Assembly: GCA_046297495.1 (NCBI GenBank)
Contig: JBKBIP010000009.1
Coordinates: forward strand, 108,435-172,434
Origin: JBKBIP01 sp046297495
Lineage (GTDB): Bacteria; Planctomycetota; Planctomycetia; Gemmatales; Gemmataceae
Direction: 5' to 3'
Length of the DNA stretch: 64,000 bases
Shown here: positions 51,355 to 59,474 of the stretch, one piece after another
How the letters are laid out: each line of letters begins with the position of its first letter
How positions within the stretch are numbered: position 1 is the first letter of the stretch
Position numbers and translations under genes: made by a program
The notes under the pieces: model-generated
Told to the model about the DNA's origin: nothing
The model's input: only the letters and a program-made list of their open reading frames with translations
Database searches by the model: none

Positions 51355-53046
51355 ATGTACCTCACCGTCGCCTATCATCAGCGCAGCACCATTGTCCGTA
51401 GCGCCACCGGCGTAGCAGTGTCGCTGGAGCCGAACTTGCGCCGCGACCGCGTTAGCTTCATCGGTGACTTGCGGCAGCCAGTGCGCTTTCGGGAAGCCAT
51501 CAGCGCCTTGCATGACGTGGTCATCTCTGACTTGCGCTATCAAGCCAAGGACCACACCGCCTATCGCGCCTACCTCGAACAGCAGCGGCAACGGGAAACA
51601 ACCATACGCCAGGCGGCCCATCAAGAAGCCATACGGGAACTACTGACCGGCGAGGAGCAGCCGTTGCCGGCCGGCTTGGAACGACGTTTCCAACAGCTCC
51701 GCAAGCAGTATTGGAATGCCCGGGATAAGTACGCCAACTACCTGGCCGCCCACGATCCCGAATTGTGGCGGCTGCTGATGCCGTGCGACCCCGTGATCAC
51801 GGTGGCGCAGGATGTGTTGTTTTTCGAGTGTTTCAGCGCCGATGAAAGCAGCTACGGCTGTCTCACCGTGGACCGCGAGGCGTTTGACACCGAAGAAGCA
51901 GTGGCCATCGGCACCACCAACGTCGATTATTCGTGGGCTTTGTACGAGCATTTCCAAAAACTCCGCGGCTACCGGCAGACGCAGTTCCGCGTCGATCCCG
52001 CCGGCTTCGAGGTCCACACCCAGCAAGGAGGGGCGTACCGCGAGGAAAAAATTGACTTGCCCCCCAGTTGGTTGCGCGGCTTCCTACAACTTCAGTCGGC
52101 CATGAGCTTGCCGATGCGGCGTGTGCCTGTCAGCCGAGAAGGACTATACAATGTCCTGGCCTGGCTCAAACACCATCGCGCCCGCCGCAGCCCCAGGGCG
52201 TTGCGCTTCGAGCTGGAACCGGGCCAGCCGGTGAAGCTCGTATTGGAACCTTGGGAGAAAGCCATCGTCTTGCACGATATGCCCTATCCGGGCCCGCGTA
52301 CGCAGACGATTCGCGCCTGGGGCCGGGATCGGCTGCGCGTCTTGGCGCGCTTGTTGCCCTTGATGGATGGGGCCGATGTGTATTTATTGGGAACCGGCTT
52401 GCCGAGCTTCTGGATCATTCGTCTGGGAGACATGCGCTTGACGCTGGGGCTATCGGGTTGGACGGCCAACGACTGGACGGGAGCGACGGCCTTGGATCAG
52501 CTTACCCCCCCCGCCGAACCGAGCGACGAGCTGTTGGGGGACATCGCGGCGACCTTCAAAATGAAGCCGGTGCAGACCTTCGAGCAAATCCGCCAGCAAA
52601 CCGGAGCCGCTCCCCAATTCGTCGCTGCCGGTCTCAACCGCTTGGCCCAGCTCGGCCAACTCATCCATGACCTGCCGAGCGGCCGTTATCGCTGGCGGCA
52701 GATTCTGCCTATATCACTGTCACTAAGCCAAGTCGGCCCGGAGAACCCCGAAACCACTGGCGCCCGCGAGCTGGTCGCGCAAGGGCAGGTCCGCCTGACC
52801 CAAGATGAGATGACCGCCTCCGGCTTGCGTCTGCTGGCGGGGCAAGTGGGCCGCAATCCGGTGCAGCTCGTCCTTGACGGCGATGGCCGAATGCTGCGCG
52901 GCAAGTGCAACTGCTCGCACCACTTCACCGGCGGCCTGCGCCGCGGCCCCTGCCGCCATCTGCAAGCCCTGCGCACTGCCGCTCTCGGCAAGGCGCAACA
53001 ACCGGACTTAGAGCGTTGGTATCAGGGCGTGTGGATGGAGATGTGA
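51355..53046 (+). CDS. SWIM zinc-finger protein with winged-helix-like segment
   Basis: 563 residues, with AAGGATG before the ATG. I do not recognise the N-terminal 400 residues. They start MYLTVAYHQRSTIVRSATG and contain a charged helical stretch at about 80-130. Residues about 400-450 (FKMKPVQTFEQIRQQTGAAP..VAAGLNRLAQLGQLIHDLPSGRYRW) look like a winged helix. The C-terminus has a SWIM motif, KCNCSHHFTGGLRRGPCRHLQAL, i.e. CxC followed by CxH, with the ligands in correct order. SWIM domains bind nucleic acid or protein. An expression link with the upstream DUF488 gene is likely. Confidence 0.65.
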   Translation: MYLTVAYHQRSTIVRSATGVAVSLEPNLRRDRVSFIGDLRQPVRFREAISALHDVVISDLRYQAKDHTAYRAYLEQQRQRETTIRQAAHQEAIRELLTGEEQPLPAGLERRFQQLRKQYWNARDKYANYLAAHDPELWRLLMPCDPVITVAQDVLFFECFSADESSYGCLTVDREAFDTEEAVAIGTTNVDYSWALYEHFQKLRGYRQTQFRVDPAGFEVHTQQGGAYREEKIDLPPSWLRGFLQLQSAMSLPMRRVPVSREGLYNVLAWLKHHRARRSPRALRFELEPGQPVKLVLEPWEKAIVLHDMPYPGPRTQTIRAWGRDRLRVLARLLPLMDGADVYLLGTGLPSFWIIRLGDMRLTLGLSGWTANDWTGATALDQLTPPAEPSDELLGDIAATFKMKPVQTFEQIRQQTGAAPQFVAAGLNRLAQLGQLIHDLPSGRYRWRQILPISLSLSQVGPENPETTGARELVAQGQVRLTQDEMTASGLRLLAGQVGRNPVQLVLDGDGRMLRGKCNCSHHFTGGLRRGPCRHLQALRTAALGKAQQPDLERWYQGVWMEM

Positions 53047-53160
53047 TGATGGCGGAGGTCGATGGTGGTCGAGCGGAAAGATAATCCCGCCGAGCACGCA
53101 GCGCCAGCAAGTGCCTGTGTGCTCGGAGGAATCTTTGCTAGCTGGGTAATATCCTGCCGC

Positions 53161-54483
53161 CTACTCCGCCGCCAACGACGCGCACACGATCTCCTGGTCA
53201 TTTCGGGCAAATACACACTTCTCGGCGTAGGCCGGGTGGCTCCAGACAACTTTGCGGCCCAGGCCGACGCCGACCGGGTCGAGCAGTTTGGCGCGGCTGA
53301 TCTCCTCGTACTGTTCCGGTGATAGCTTGGCGATCACGAGGTCGCCGTTCTCGCCGAAGATGAAGAACCGATTGCCGTTCTTGGTCACGAACGTCGCTCC
53401 TTCGACCGCGCCGCGTCCTTCGCCGTCGCGGCCGTTGACGGGCTTGGAGGTGCCCCACAAGCGCTCCCCCGTGTCCATGCGGATAGCGCGGAAGATACCG
53501 TCGCCGTCGATGCCGTAGGCGATGCCATTTTCGACGAACGGAGTACCGCTTACCGGCGCCAAGCCGAGGGTGCGCGAGCCTTGCCAGACTTTCGTGACGG
53601 CAGGCTTGGCGGCGTCGAGTTTCAGCCCCACGGACCTGCGATTGTGGCCGCCGGCAAAGAGGAAGTCACCCCCCTGGCGCGGGGCCATGATCGCCATGGA
53701 ATAAGCCGTGGTGAGCGGCTCGAACCAATAGGGACGGCCAGTGTCGGGGTCCAGACTGTGGATGCCTTGGCCGTGGAAGATGAGCAATTGCGTAGCGCCC
53801 CCCGCTTCGATGAGTGTCGGCGGGCTGTAACCGATCTCTGGAGTGTCGAGCGCCTGCCACACTTCCTTGCCGGTTTCCTTGTCAAGCGCCACCACGGCGC
53901 TCCCTTTGCCGCCGGCCATGCAGATGAGCAGGTTCTTATAGACCAGCGGATGCCCCGCGTAGCCCCACAACGGCAGTGGCGCTTGGTACGCCTGCGGCAG
54001 GTTCTTCGACCAGATCACCTTGCTCGTCTCGGCATCGAGACACAACAAATCCCCCATGGCGCCAAGGGTATAGACCTTATCCTTGTCCACGGTGGGGGTG
54101 CAGCGCGGCCCGGCGGGATAACTGATGGCATAGTTGCAAGCGTATTCATGCTTCCACAGCTCCTTGCCGGTCTTGGCGTCGAGGCAGAGCACCCGTTCCT
54201 TGCCTTCGAGTTGGTTGCGCTTGGTGGGGGCTGGTTTCTCGTCGCCGACGGCTTTGACATAATCCGTGACATACACCTTGCCCTCGGCGACCGCTGGCCC
54301 CGCGAACCCACCGTGGATCGGCACGCGCCAAAGCACCTTCGGCCCCCCTTCGGGAAACCGTCCGATGATCCCCGTTTCGGCCCACACGTCATCACGGTTC
54401 GGCCCCATCCATTGCGGCCAATCCGCCGCCACGGCAAGCAGGGATACGCTCATCAGGGTAAAAAGGCAAATACGTCGTTTCAT
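53161..54483 (-). CDS. Secreted PQQ-type beta-propeller protein
   Basis: 440 residues, with GAGGAA before the ATG and a signal peptide ending near AVAADW. The mature protein begins WPQWMGPNRDDVW, a very common start in planctomycete outer propellers. It contains repeated tryptophan-docking blades (ERVLCLDAKTGKELWKHEY, GDLLCLDAETSKVIWSKN, SAVVALDKETGKEVWQAL, IFRAIRMDTGERLWG). No catalytic domain or haem motif is visible. It is more likely a binding or scaffold protein than a quinoprotein dehydrogenase. Confidence 0.88.
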   Translation of the reverse strand: MKRRICLFTLMSVSLLAVAADWPQWMGPNRDDVWAETGIIGRFPEGGPKVLWRVPIHGGFAGPAVAEGKVYVTDYVKAVGDEKPAPTKRNQLEGKERVLCLDAKTGKELWKHEYACNYAISYPAGPRCTPTVDKDKVYTLGAMGDLLCLDAETSKVIWSKNLPQAYQAPLPLWGYAGHPLVYKNLLICMAGGKGSAVVALDKETGKEVWQALDTPEIGYSPPTLIEAGGATQLLIFHGQGIHSLDPDTGRPYWFEPLTTAYSMAIMAPRQGGDFLFAGGHNRRSVGLKLDAAKPAVTKVWQGSRTLGLAPVSGTPFVENGIAYGIDGDGIFRAIRMDTGERLWGTSKPVNGRDGEGRGAVEGATFVTKNGNRFFIFGENGDLVIAKLSPEQYEEISRAKLLDPVGVGLGRKVVWSHPAYAEKCVFARNDQEIVCASLAAE

Positions 54484-54844
54484 GGGTTCCTCGCGGTGAA
54501 GAAGCGTTTTTTAGCCCCGAACAGAGGGACCGTTCATAGCCAAGGATGTTAGCCCTTGAGGAGAGCGCATTGGCATTCTAGCACAACCTCGAAGAAGGGA
54601 CCGCAAAAACCCCGGATGAATCCAACACGTGAGATGGATTCTTATGTGCAATGGATAGTTTCATTTCACGTTTGGAGTTGAAAACGGGGGATAAGGGGGG
54701 TGGGGTGGAATGGAACAATGAAATAGGAGGAAACTGTCAAAATGGCAGGTAGAGAAAGGGGAATTGGATTCTGTCTTTCTCTATTTGTATTTACACATAA
54801 GTTCACTATCGAACTCAGGTGCATTTCCTACCGTTAAGCCGTGC
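54484..54844. other. Intergenic region with G-rich tract and palindrome remnant
   Basis: About 360 bases between two minus-strand secreted-protein genes, with no plausible gene. GGATGAATCC at about 54614-54623 resembles one arm of the dispersed palindrome. At 54686-54708 the plus strand carries three runs of four to six G and a further GG, a possible quadruplex-forming tract. The rest is comparatively AT-rich and likely holds the promoter of the propeller gene. Confidence 0.4.
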
Positions 54845-55948
54845 TCATTCGGGCCGCGGGGCTGGGTTTGCCGGCGTGTCGTCCCCGGACAGGGGGCAGT
54901 AGGGGGCGAGCCGCGGGGCCAGCCAGTGGATGACGCCAGGGAATAGCTTCACTCCCGTGCGCGTATCGTGCCGACCGTCGGGCAGAAATTCGACTTCGAT
55001 GTCCAAGTCGCGCTGCCGGGCCACGTACAGGAAGCTGTCGATTTGGGCGTCGATGTTGTATTCATCCTTGCCGCCATAGCCGATGTACATGGCCAATTGA
55101 CCGGGGCAGACGTTATAGGCTTCCAGCATCTCAATGGGATTCTCCTGGCTGATCTCATTCACGGCCCCTTGGCGGTTGCCGAACAAAGGGCCGGTGATGT
55201 GCTTCATGCGCAGCGTGATCAAGCCGCCACAGAAGCGAGCGATGGGCTGCAAGGGTTTCAGCTTATCCATCCAGCCCCAGCAACAAGGATCGAAGTTGCC
55301 TCGGTAGCGCCCTTTGCAGTCTTGCCAGCGCAGGTTGAGTGGTGGGAAAATCCCGATGGTGATGCTGAAACACTCTCGATACTTGATGCCAAGATTGTAA
55401 GCGGCGAATCCGCCCATCGACGCACCGGCCAGCACGTGCGCCTCGCGTTCGGGGCGGATGGGGTAGTTTTGCAGGATGAACGGCCACAGGTCGCAGATAA
55501 TGTAATCCTCGAACCGCCCCGCCTTGGAATTGAGGTAAAAACTGCCGGCGTAGAGCATGGATGCTCGGCCGTCAATACTGCCGTCAGGGGCCACGATGAT
55601 CAGAGGGGGCAGCTCGCCGCGCACGATAGCTTGGTCAAATAGCTCCACTAACCGATCAATGAAGGCATGTTCATCCTGACCGATGCCGTGAAACCAGAAC
55701 ATCACCGGATAGCGATGTTCCGGATCGAAACCAGGGGGGAGATAGACATACACGTCACGCGGCTTGCACAGGGACGGCGACCAGAAACGGCGGTCGCAGC
55801 CGTGGTTGTTGGTGTAATCCACGACATAGCCGGCCAACCGTTGATTGAGACAGTGCAAGTAAGTGGGACCATCGAATTTGCCGGCGCGGGCTTCGCTAAC
55901 TGCTCCGGCCAGCAACACGATTCCGACGATGATGGAGTAGCCTTTCAC
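54845..55948 (-). CDS. Secreted esterase-family alpha/beta hydrolase
   Basis: 367 residues, starting at a GTG (55946-55948) with GGGAGAAGG upstream. A signal peptide ends near SEARAG. The hydrolase core shows RDVYVYLPPGF, YPVMFWFHGIGQDE, LPPLIIVAPDGS and the nucleophile elbow VLAGASMGGFAAYN (Ser in GASMGG). A possible acid is in YGGKDEYN and the histidine in LPDGRHDT. This resembles the esterase D/feruloyl-esterase group. Several cysteines in the middle (CKGRY..NFDPCCWGW) may form disulphides, in keeping with secretion. Substrate unknown. Confidence 0.85.
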   Translation of the reverse strand: MKGYSIIVGIVLLAGAVSEARAGKFDGPTYLHCLNQRLAGYVVDYTNNHGCDRRFWSPSLCKPRDVYVYLPPGFDPEHRYPVMFWFHGIGQDEHAFIDRLVELFDQAIVRGELPPLIIVAPDGSIDGRASMLYAGSFYLNSKAGRFEDYIICDLWPFILQNYPIRPEREAHVLAGASMGGFAAYNLGIKYRECFSITIGIFPPLNLRWQDCKGRYRGNFDPCCWGWMDKLKPLQPIARFCGGLITLRMKHITGPLFGNRQGAVNEISQENPIEMLEAYNVCPGQLAMYIGYGGKDEYNIDAQIDSFLYVARQRDLDIEVEFLPDGRHDTRTGVKLFPGVIHWLAPRLAPYCPLSGDDTPANPAPRPE

Positions 55949-56103
55949 GGCGGCCTTCTCCCTGGCTAGATGTTCTCATTCCATGAAGTACGCTCCGCTT
56001 TTCTTTTTCGACCTATCCGCGTTGCGGGCTTAGCGGCCAGCACCGATTCACGCGAATTTCATCAGTGGCGCCGCATCGTATTTCGTGATCTGTCGATTGG
56101 ATA

Positions 56104-56154
56104 GGTTAATCGGTTCACGCGGGGACACGAAGGCATGCGCGAACCGATGAATCC
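56104..56154. repeat. Dispersed palindromic element, copy 10
   Basis: Arms GGTTAATCGGTTCACGC (56104-56120) and GCGCGAACCGATGAATCC (56137-56154) pair over most of their length around a 16-base loop. It lies upstream of larE in a divergent region. A further fragment, CACCGATTCACGCGAATTTCAT, at about 56041-56062 may be another broken copy. Confidence 0.75.
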
Positions 56155-56233
56155 AGGGAGTGGCTTGCTTGAGATGCGGAGCAATCGAGCATATACTGAA
56201 CTAAAAAGGTCAGCATCTCAGGGGCAATACGGC

Positions 56234-57112
56234 ATGAGTCCTGAAACGAGTCCTCCCGCCACGCCGGAGTTACTCGCCCAACGTGATCGCTTGTTGGATA
56301 CGCTGCGCGCCATGGAACGGGTGGCGGTGGCCTTCAGCGGGGGCATCGATAGTACCGTGGTGGCCCAGGCCGCGTTTCTGGCGCTGGGGGACCGGGCTAT
56401 CGCTATCACCGCCGACAGTCCCAGCGTGGCCCGCGGCGAGCTGGAGGACGCCCGCCGTCTGGCTCAGCGAATCGGCATTCGGCATCGCATCATCCAGACG
56501 GCGGAATTCGACAATCCCGACTATCTCCGCAATGATGGCAGCCGCTGTTACCATTGCAAGACGGAACTGTATGACCAGATCGAACAGTTGTTGCCCGAGT
56601 TGCAGGGAGCAGTCATTTGCAGCGGCGCCAACCTCGACGACCAGGGGGATTATCGCCCCGGCTTGAAGGCTGCCGCCGAGCACCGCGTCCGCCATCCGTT
56701 GCAAGAAGCTGGTTTCACCAAGGCGGATGTCCGGGCACTGGCACGACTCTGGGATTTGCCGACCTGGGACAAGCCGGCGTCGCCGTGCCTATCGAGCCGG
56801 TTGGCGCCGGGCGTGGCCGTCACCCCCGAACGGACGGCGCGCGTCGAGACGGCGGAAATGTACCTGCGCCAGCTAGGCTTGCGCGAGTGCCGTGTCCGGT
56901 TGCACGAGGGAGAGCTGGCCCGGATTGAAGTGCCCTTGGCCGAAATACCCCGCCTGGCATCCCCCGAAACGCGCGAGCCGTTGGTTCAGTATTTCAAGGC
57001 ACTAGGCTTTCCATTTATCACGCTCGACCTGGAGGGCTTCCGCTCTGGGAGTCTCAATACGTTGGTGAGTTTGGACACGAAACGCTTGTTTGAAAGGAAA
57101 GAGGAAGGGTAA
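56234..57112 (+). CDS. larE: ATP-dependent sacrificial sulfur transferase LarE
   Basis: 292 residues from the ATG at 56234 (MSPETSPPATPELL), with AGGGGC upstream; the frame is open back to 56135. LarE adenylates and then thiolates the pyridinium carboxylate to make the nickel-pincer cofactor of lactate racemase. The PP-loop is VAFSGGIDSTVV (32-43). C185 in PASPCLSSR is the position of the sacrificial cysteine. C105 and C108 (CYHCK) and the conserved GANLDDQGDYRPG segment also fit. No larA, larB or larC is nearby. The partners, if any, are elsewhere. Confidence 0.92.
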   Translation: MSPETSPPATPELLAQRDRLLDTLRAMERVAVAFSGGIDSTVVAQAAFLALGDRAIAITADSPSVARGELEDARRLAQRIGIRHRIIQTAEFDNPDYLRNDGSRCYHCKTELYDQIEQLLPELQGAVICSGANLDDQGDYRPGLKAAAEHRVRHPLQEAGFTKADVRALARLWDLPTWDKPASPCLSSRLAPGVAVTPERTARVETAEMYLRQLGLRECRVRLHEGELARIEVPLAEIPRLASPETREPLVQYFKALGFPFITLDLEGFRSGSLNTLVSLDTKRLFERKEEG

Positions 57113-57165
57113 GACGTGCGTTGGTTATTTTTGCATCGTTCATCCTTTCCTTCGGAGAATTTCCC

Positions 57166-57423
57166 ATGACGCCGTTACCTGCCGACAAAGCCCTGGATGC
57201 GTACTTTCTCGAAGCGCGCTGCAAGCTGCTCGACGTGGCGGCCATCCTGGACCGCATCGGCCGCGGGCTGGGGGCTGGCGCGCTGGAGAACGACCCGCGC
57301 TTGGAGAAGATACGCCAAGCCCTGGAAGTGCTGCACGACCGCAGCGGCGGCCGGGCCGAGCGCATCCAGCAAATCTTCTCGCGTGACTACGACCCGGCTT
57401 GGGAACGGCCGCGGCCGCGCTGA
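57166..57423 (+). CDS. Small conserved-looking protein of unknown function
   Basis: 85 residues from the ATG at 57166, preceded by CGGAGAA; the frame is open slightly upstream. The sequence is mostly helical: ALDAYFLEARCKLLDVAAILDRI, then LEKIRQALEVLHD and AERIQQIFSRDYDPAWERP. There are no membrane segments or metal motifs. It starts 53 bases after larE and precedes the zinc-ribbon membrane protein gene by 90 bases. I do not recognise a named family. Confidence 0.65.
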   Translation: MTPLPADKALDAYFLEARCKLLDVAAILDRIGRGLGAGALENDPRLEKIRQALEVLHDRSGGRAERIQQIFSRDYDPAWERPRPR

Positions 57424-57513
57424 GTTCCGTGAGATGGCAATTGGCTCCGCGTTTTGCCGCTGTCCCGCGTGGCGGCGCTAGGACTTCACTTGGCTACTTT
57501 GGCGAACTCACCC

Positions 57514-58512
57514 ATGCCCATTCGTTTTTCCTGTCCGTATTGTCGCCAGGTCCTGTGCGTCAGCCGCCAACACGCGGTCCAGACGATGGCTTGTCCAAGC
57601 TGCCATCAAATGATCACATTGCCCGCGGTGCTGGAAGAGCCAAGGGCTTCGTCGGCTGGTGAGCGCATCCCAGCGCCAATCAACGAATCCCCCAGTTCCG
57701 TCGCGGCGGCCCACTCACTGACCGCCTTCGATTGGCGCCGGCTGGATAAGGGATTGAGCAAATTACGCTGGCATCTGCTCGCCGATGCTGTCGTGATCGT
57801 CAGTTTGGCCCTGCTGATCCTGTTGCTGTTGGGATTGGCCAACTATCCGCGCCGGGGGCAGTTGGCGGCATACATCCTTGGCGTATATTTTCCGCTGTTG
57901 GCGCTGGCGGTTGGCGGCGTCCTGGCAGCAGCTAGTCTGGTTCTCTGGGGCAAGATCGATGTGGGCTTCGCGTCGCAGCCTCCCCCCTATCGCCGGTTGG
58001 CCCAAGCCAGTCTGGTTTGCGACGGCTTGGCGCTGTTTTGCCTGCTCTTTGCCGTGCTGTTCTATTTCTTTCAACCGGCACAAGGGACGGATCGAATCTT
58101 GGGCGGGGTTGGCGCGGGCTTGCTGCTGCTAGGCGTTGTCTTACACCTGTTGCATTTGGCCCGGCTGACGCAGATATTGGATCAAGCGGAATTGAGCGAC
58201 GAGATGGCTTTCTTCTGGGTGTGGTGGCTGGCCACGCTGGCCGGTTGTGGATTTCTCGTCTTCATGCTGGGCGGAGCGGTTGTCACTAACGGCGCTGGTC
58301 AGGCGATAAACTTCGCCTTTCCCCACCGCCGCCCGCAAGCCATCCAGTATTTCGCCGACTTTAGCTGGATCAGTATTTTTTGGGGTTCGCTCGGCGTGTT
58401 GTTACTCGTCCATGTATTGTTCCGCGCCGCCAGCTTGCTCGGCACGCTGCGGACGGTGATCACTTTTCGGACCCGGCCAAGAGATAACAACGAACACAAT
58501 TTTTCTTATTGA
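57514..58512 (+). CDS. Zinc-ribbon polytopic membrane protein
   Basis: 332 residues from the ATG at 57514 (MPIRFSCPYCRQVLCV). The N-terminus holds a CxxC...CxxC zinc ribbon (CPYC at 7-10, CPSC at about 27-30), the usual opening of many planctomycete proteins. After a linker of about 50 residues come six to seven membrane helices from about 85 to 320 (VIVSLALLILLLLGLANY, LLALAVGGVLAAASLVLW and others). No enzymatic motif is visible. Function unknown. Confidence 0.78.
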   Translation: MPIRFSCPYCRQVLCVSRQHAVQTMACPSCHQMITLPAVLEEPRASSAGERIPAPINESPSSVAAAHSLTAFDWRRLDKGLSKLRWHLLADAVVIVSLALLILLLLGLANYPRRGQLAAYILGVYFPLLALAVGGVLAAASLVLWGKIDVGFASQPPPYRRLAQASLVCDGLALFCLLFAVLFYFFQPAQGTDRILGGVGAGLLLLGVVLHLLHLARLTQILDQAELSDEMAFFWVWWLATLAGCGFLVFMLGGAVVTNGAGQAINFAFPHRRPQAIQYFADFSWISIFWGSLGVLLLVHVLFRAASLLGTLRTVITFRTRPRDNNEHNFSY

Positions 58513-58523
58513 GGGTACTAGCT

Positions 58524-59393
58524 ATGTATTACATCGACCCCCACATTCACATGATCTCGCGCGTGACCGATGATTATCACCGCATGGCCCAGTGTGGCTG
58601 CGTGGCGATCAGTGAGCCGGCGTTTTGGGCCGGGTTCGATCGCGGCTCCGTTGAGGGATTCCGCGATTATTTCCGGCACCTGACCGAAGTGGAGCCGAAA
58701 CGAGCCGCGCAGTTCGGCATCCGGCACTACAGCTGGCTGTGCATCAACGCCAAGGAAGCCGAGAACGTAACGCTGTCGCGCGAAGTCATCGCCATGATCC
58801 CGGAGTTTTTGAATCAGCCCAACGTGCTGGGGATCGGCGAAATCGGCTTGAACAAGAACACGCGCAACGAGGCCATCATCTTTCAGGAACACGTCGATCT
58901 GGCCATGAAGACCAACGAGCTGATCCTGATCCACACGCCGCACCTGGAAGATAAATACATGGGCACGCGCATGATCATCGACATGCTCAAGGGGGACCGG
59001 CGCGTCGATCCGCGGCGTGTATGCATCGATCACGTCGAGGAACATACGGTGCGGCATGCCTTGGACAATGGCTTCTGGTGCGGCATGACGCTGTATCCGA
59101 CAACGAAATGCACGCCGGAACGGGCCGTGGACATCATCGAGATGGTTGGCACCGAGCGTATCATGGCCAACTCGGCGGGGGACTGGGGCAAATCGAACCC
59201 ACTGGCCGTCCCGGAACTCATCCTGGAAATGCGCCGCCGCGGCCACGCCGAGGAGGTGATCCGCAAGGTAGTTTACGACAACCCGCTGGCCTTCTTCCGC
59301 CAAAGCAACCGCTGGCAGGAGTGGGAACCAGAAAGCACGCCGAAAGAAAAAGCGACAACGAACCGGGGAGCCACCGTCGGCGTGGGATCGTGA
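58524..59393 (+). CDS. TatD-family metal-dependent hydrolase (EboB-like)
   Basis: 289 residues from the ATG at 58524 (MYYIDPHIHM), with GAGGG upstream. Metal-binding DPHIH is at 5-9. GIGEIGLNKNT at about 111-121 carries the glutamate. LILIHTPH (about 138-145), CIDHVEEHT and NSAGDWGKS provide further ligands. The opening DPHIHMISRVTDDYHRMAQCG followed by ISEPAFWAGFD resembles the TatD-like protein encoded in ebo clusters, which handle prenylated metabolites. No other ebo gene is visible here, so this is a family resemblance only. It overlaps no neighbour; tsaD follows after 80 bases. Confidence 0.85.
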   Translation: MYYIDPHIHMISRVTDDYHRMAQCGCVAISEPAFWAGFDRGSVEGFRDYFRHLTEVEPKRAAQFGIRHYSWLCINAKEAENVTLSREVIAMIPEFLNQPNVLGIGEIGLNKNTRNEAIIFQEHVDLAMKTNELILIHTPHLEDKYMGTRMIIDMLKGDRRVDPRRVCIDHVEEHTVRHALDNGFWCGMTLYPTTKCTPERAVDIIEMVGTERIMANSAGDWGKSNPLAVPELILEMRRRGHAEEVIRKVVYDNPLAFFRQSNRWQEWEPESTPKEKATTNRGATVGVGS

Positions 59394-59474
59394 GAGTAGC
59401 ACAAACGAAACGAATGGAAGAGCCACTAACGATGAATCTTCAGAGTAATTTTAAGCAATCCTTAATCATAATCC

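Noticed and set aside
2350..56154. The dispersed palindromes as a CRISPR array
   Set aside because: Copies are single and kilobases apart, with no regular spacers, and no cas gene is present.
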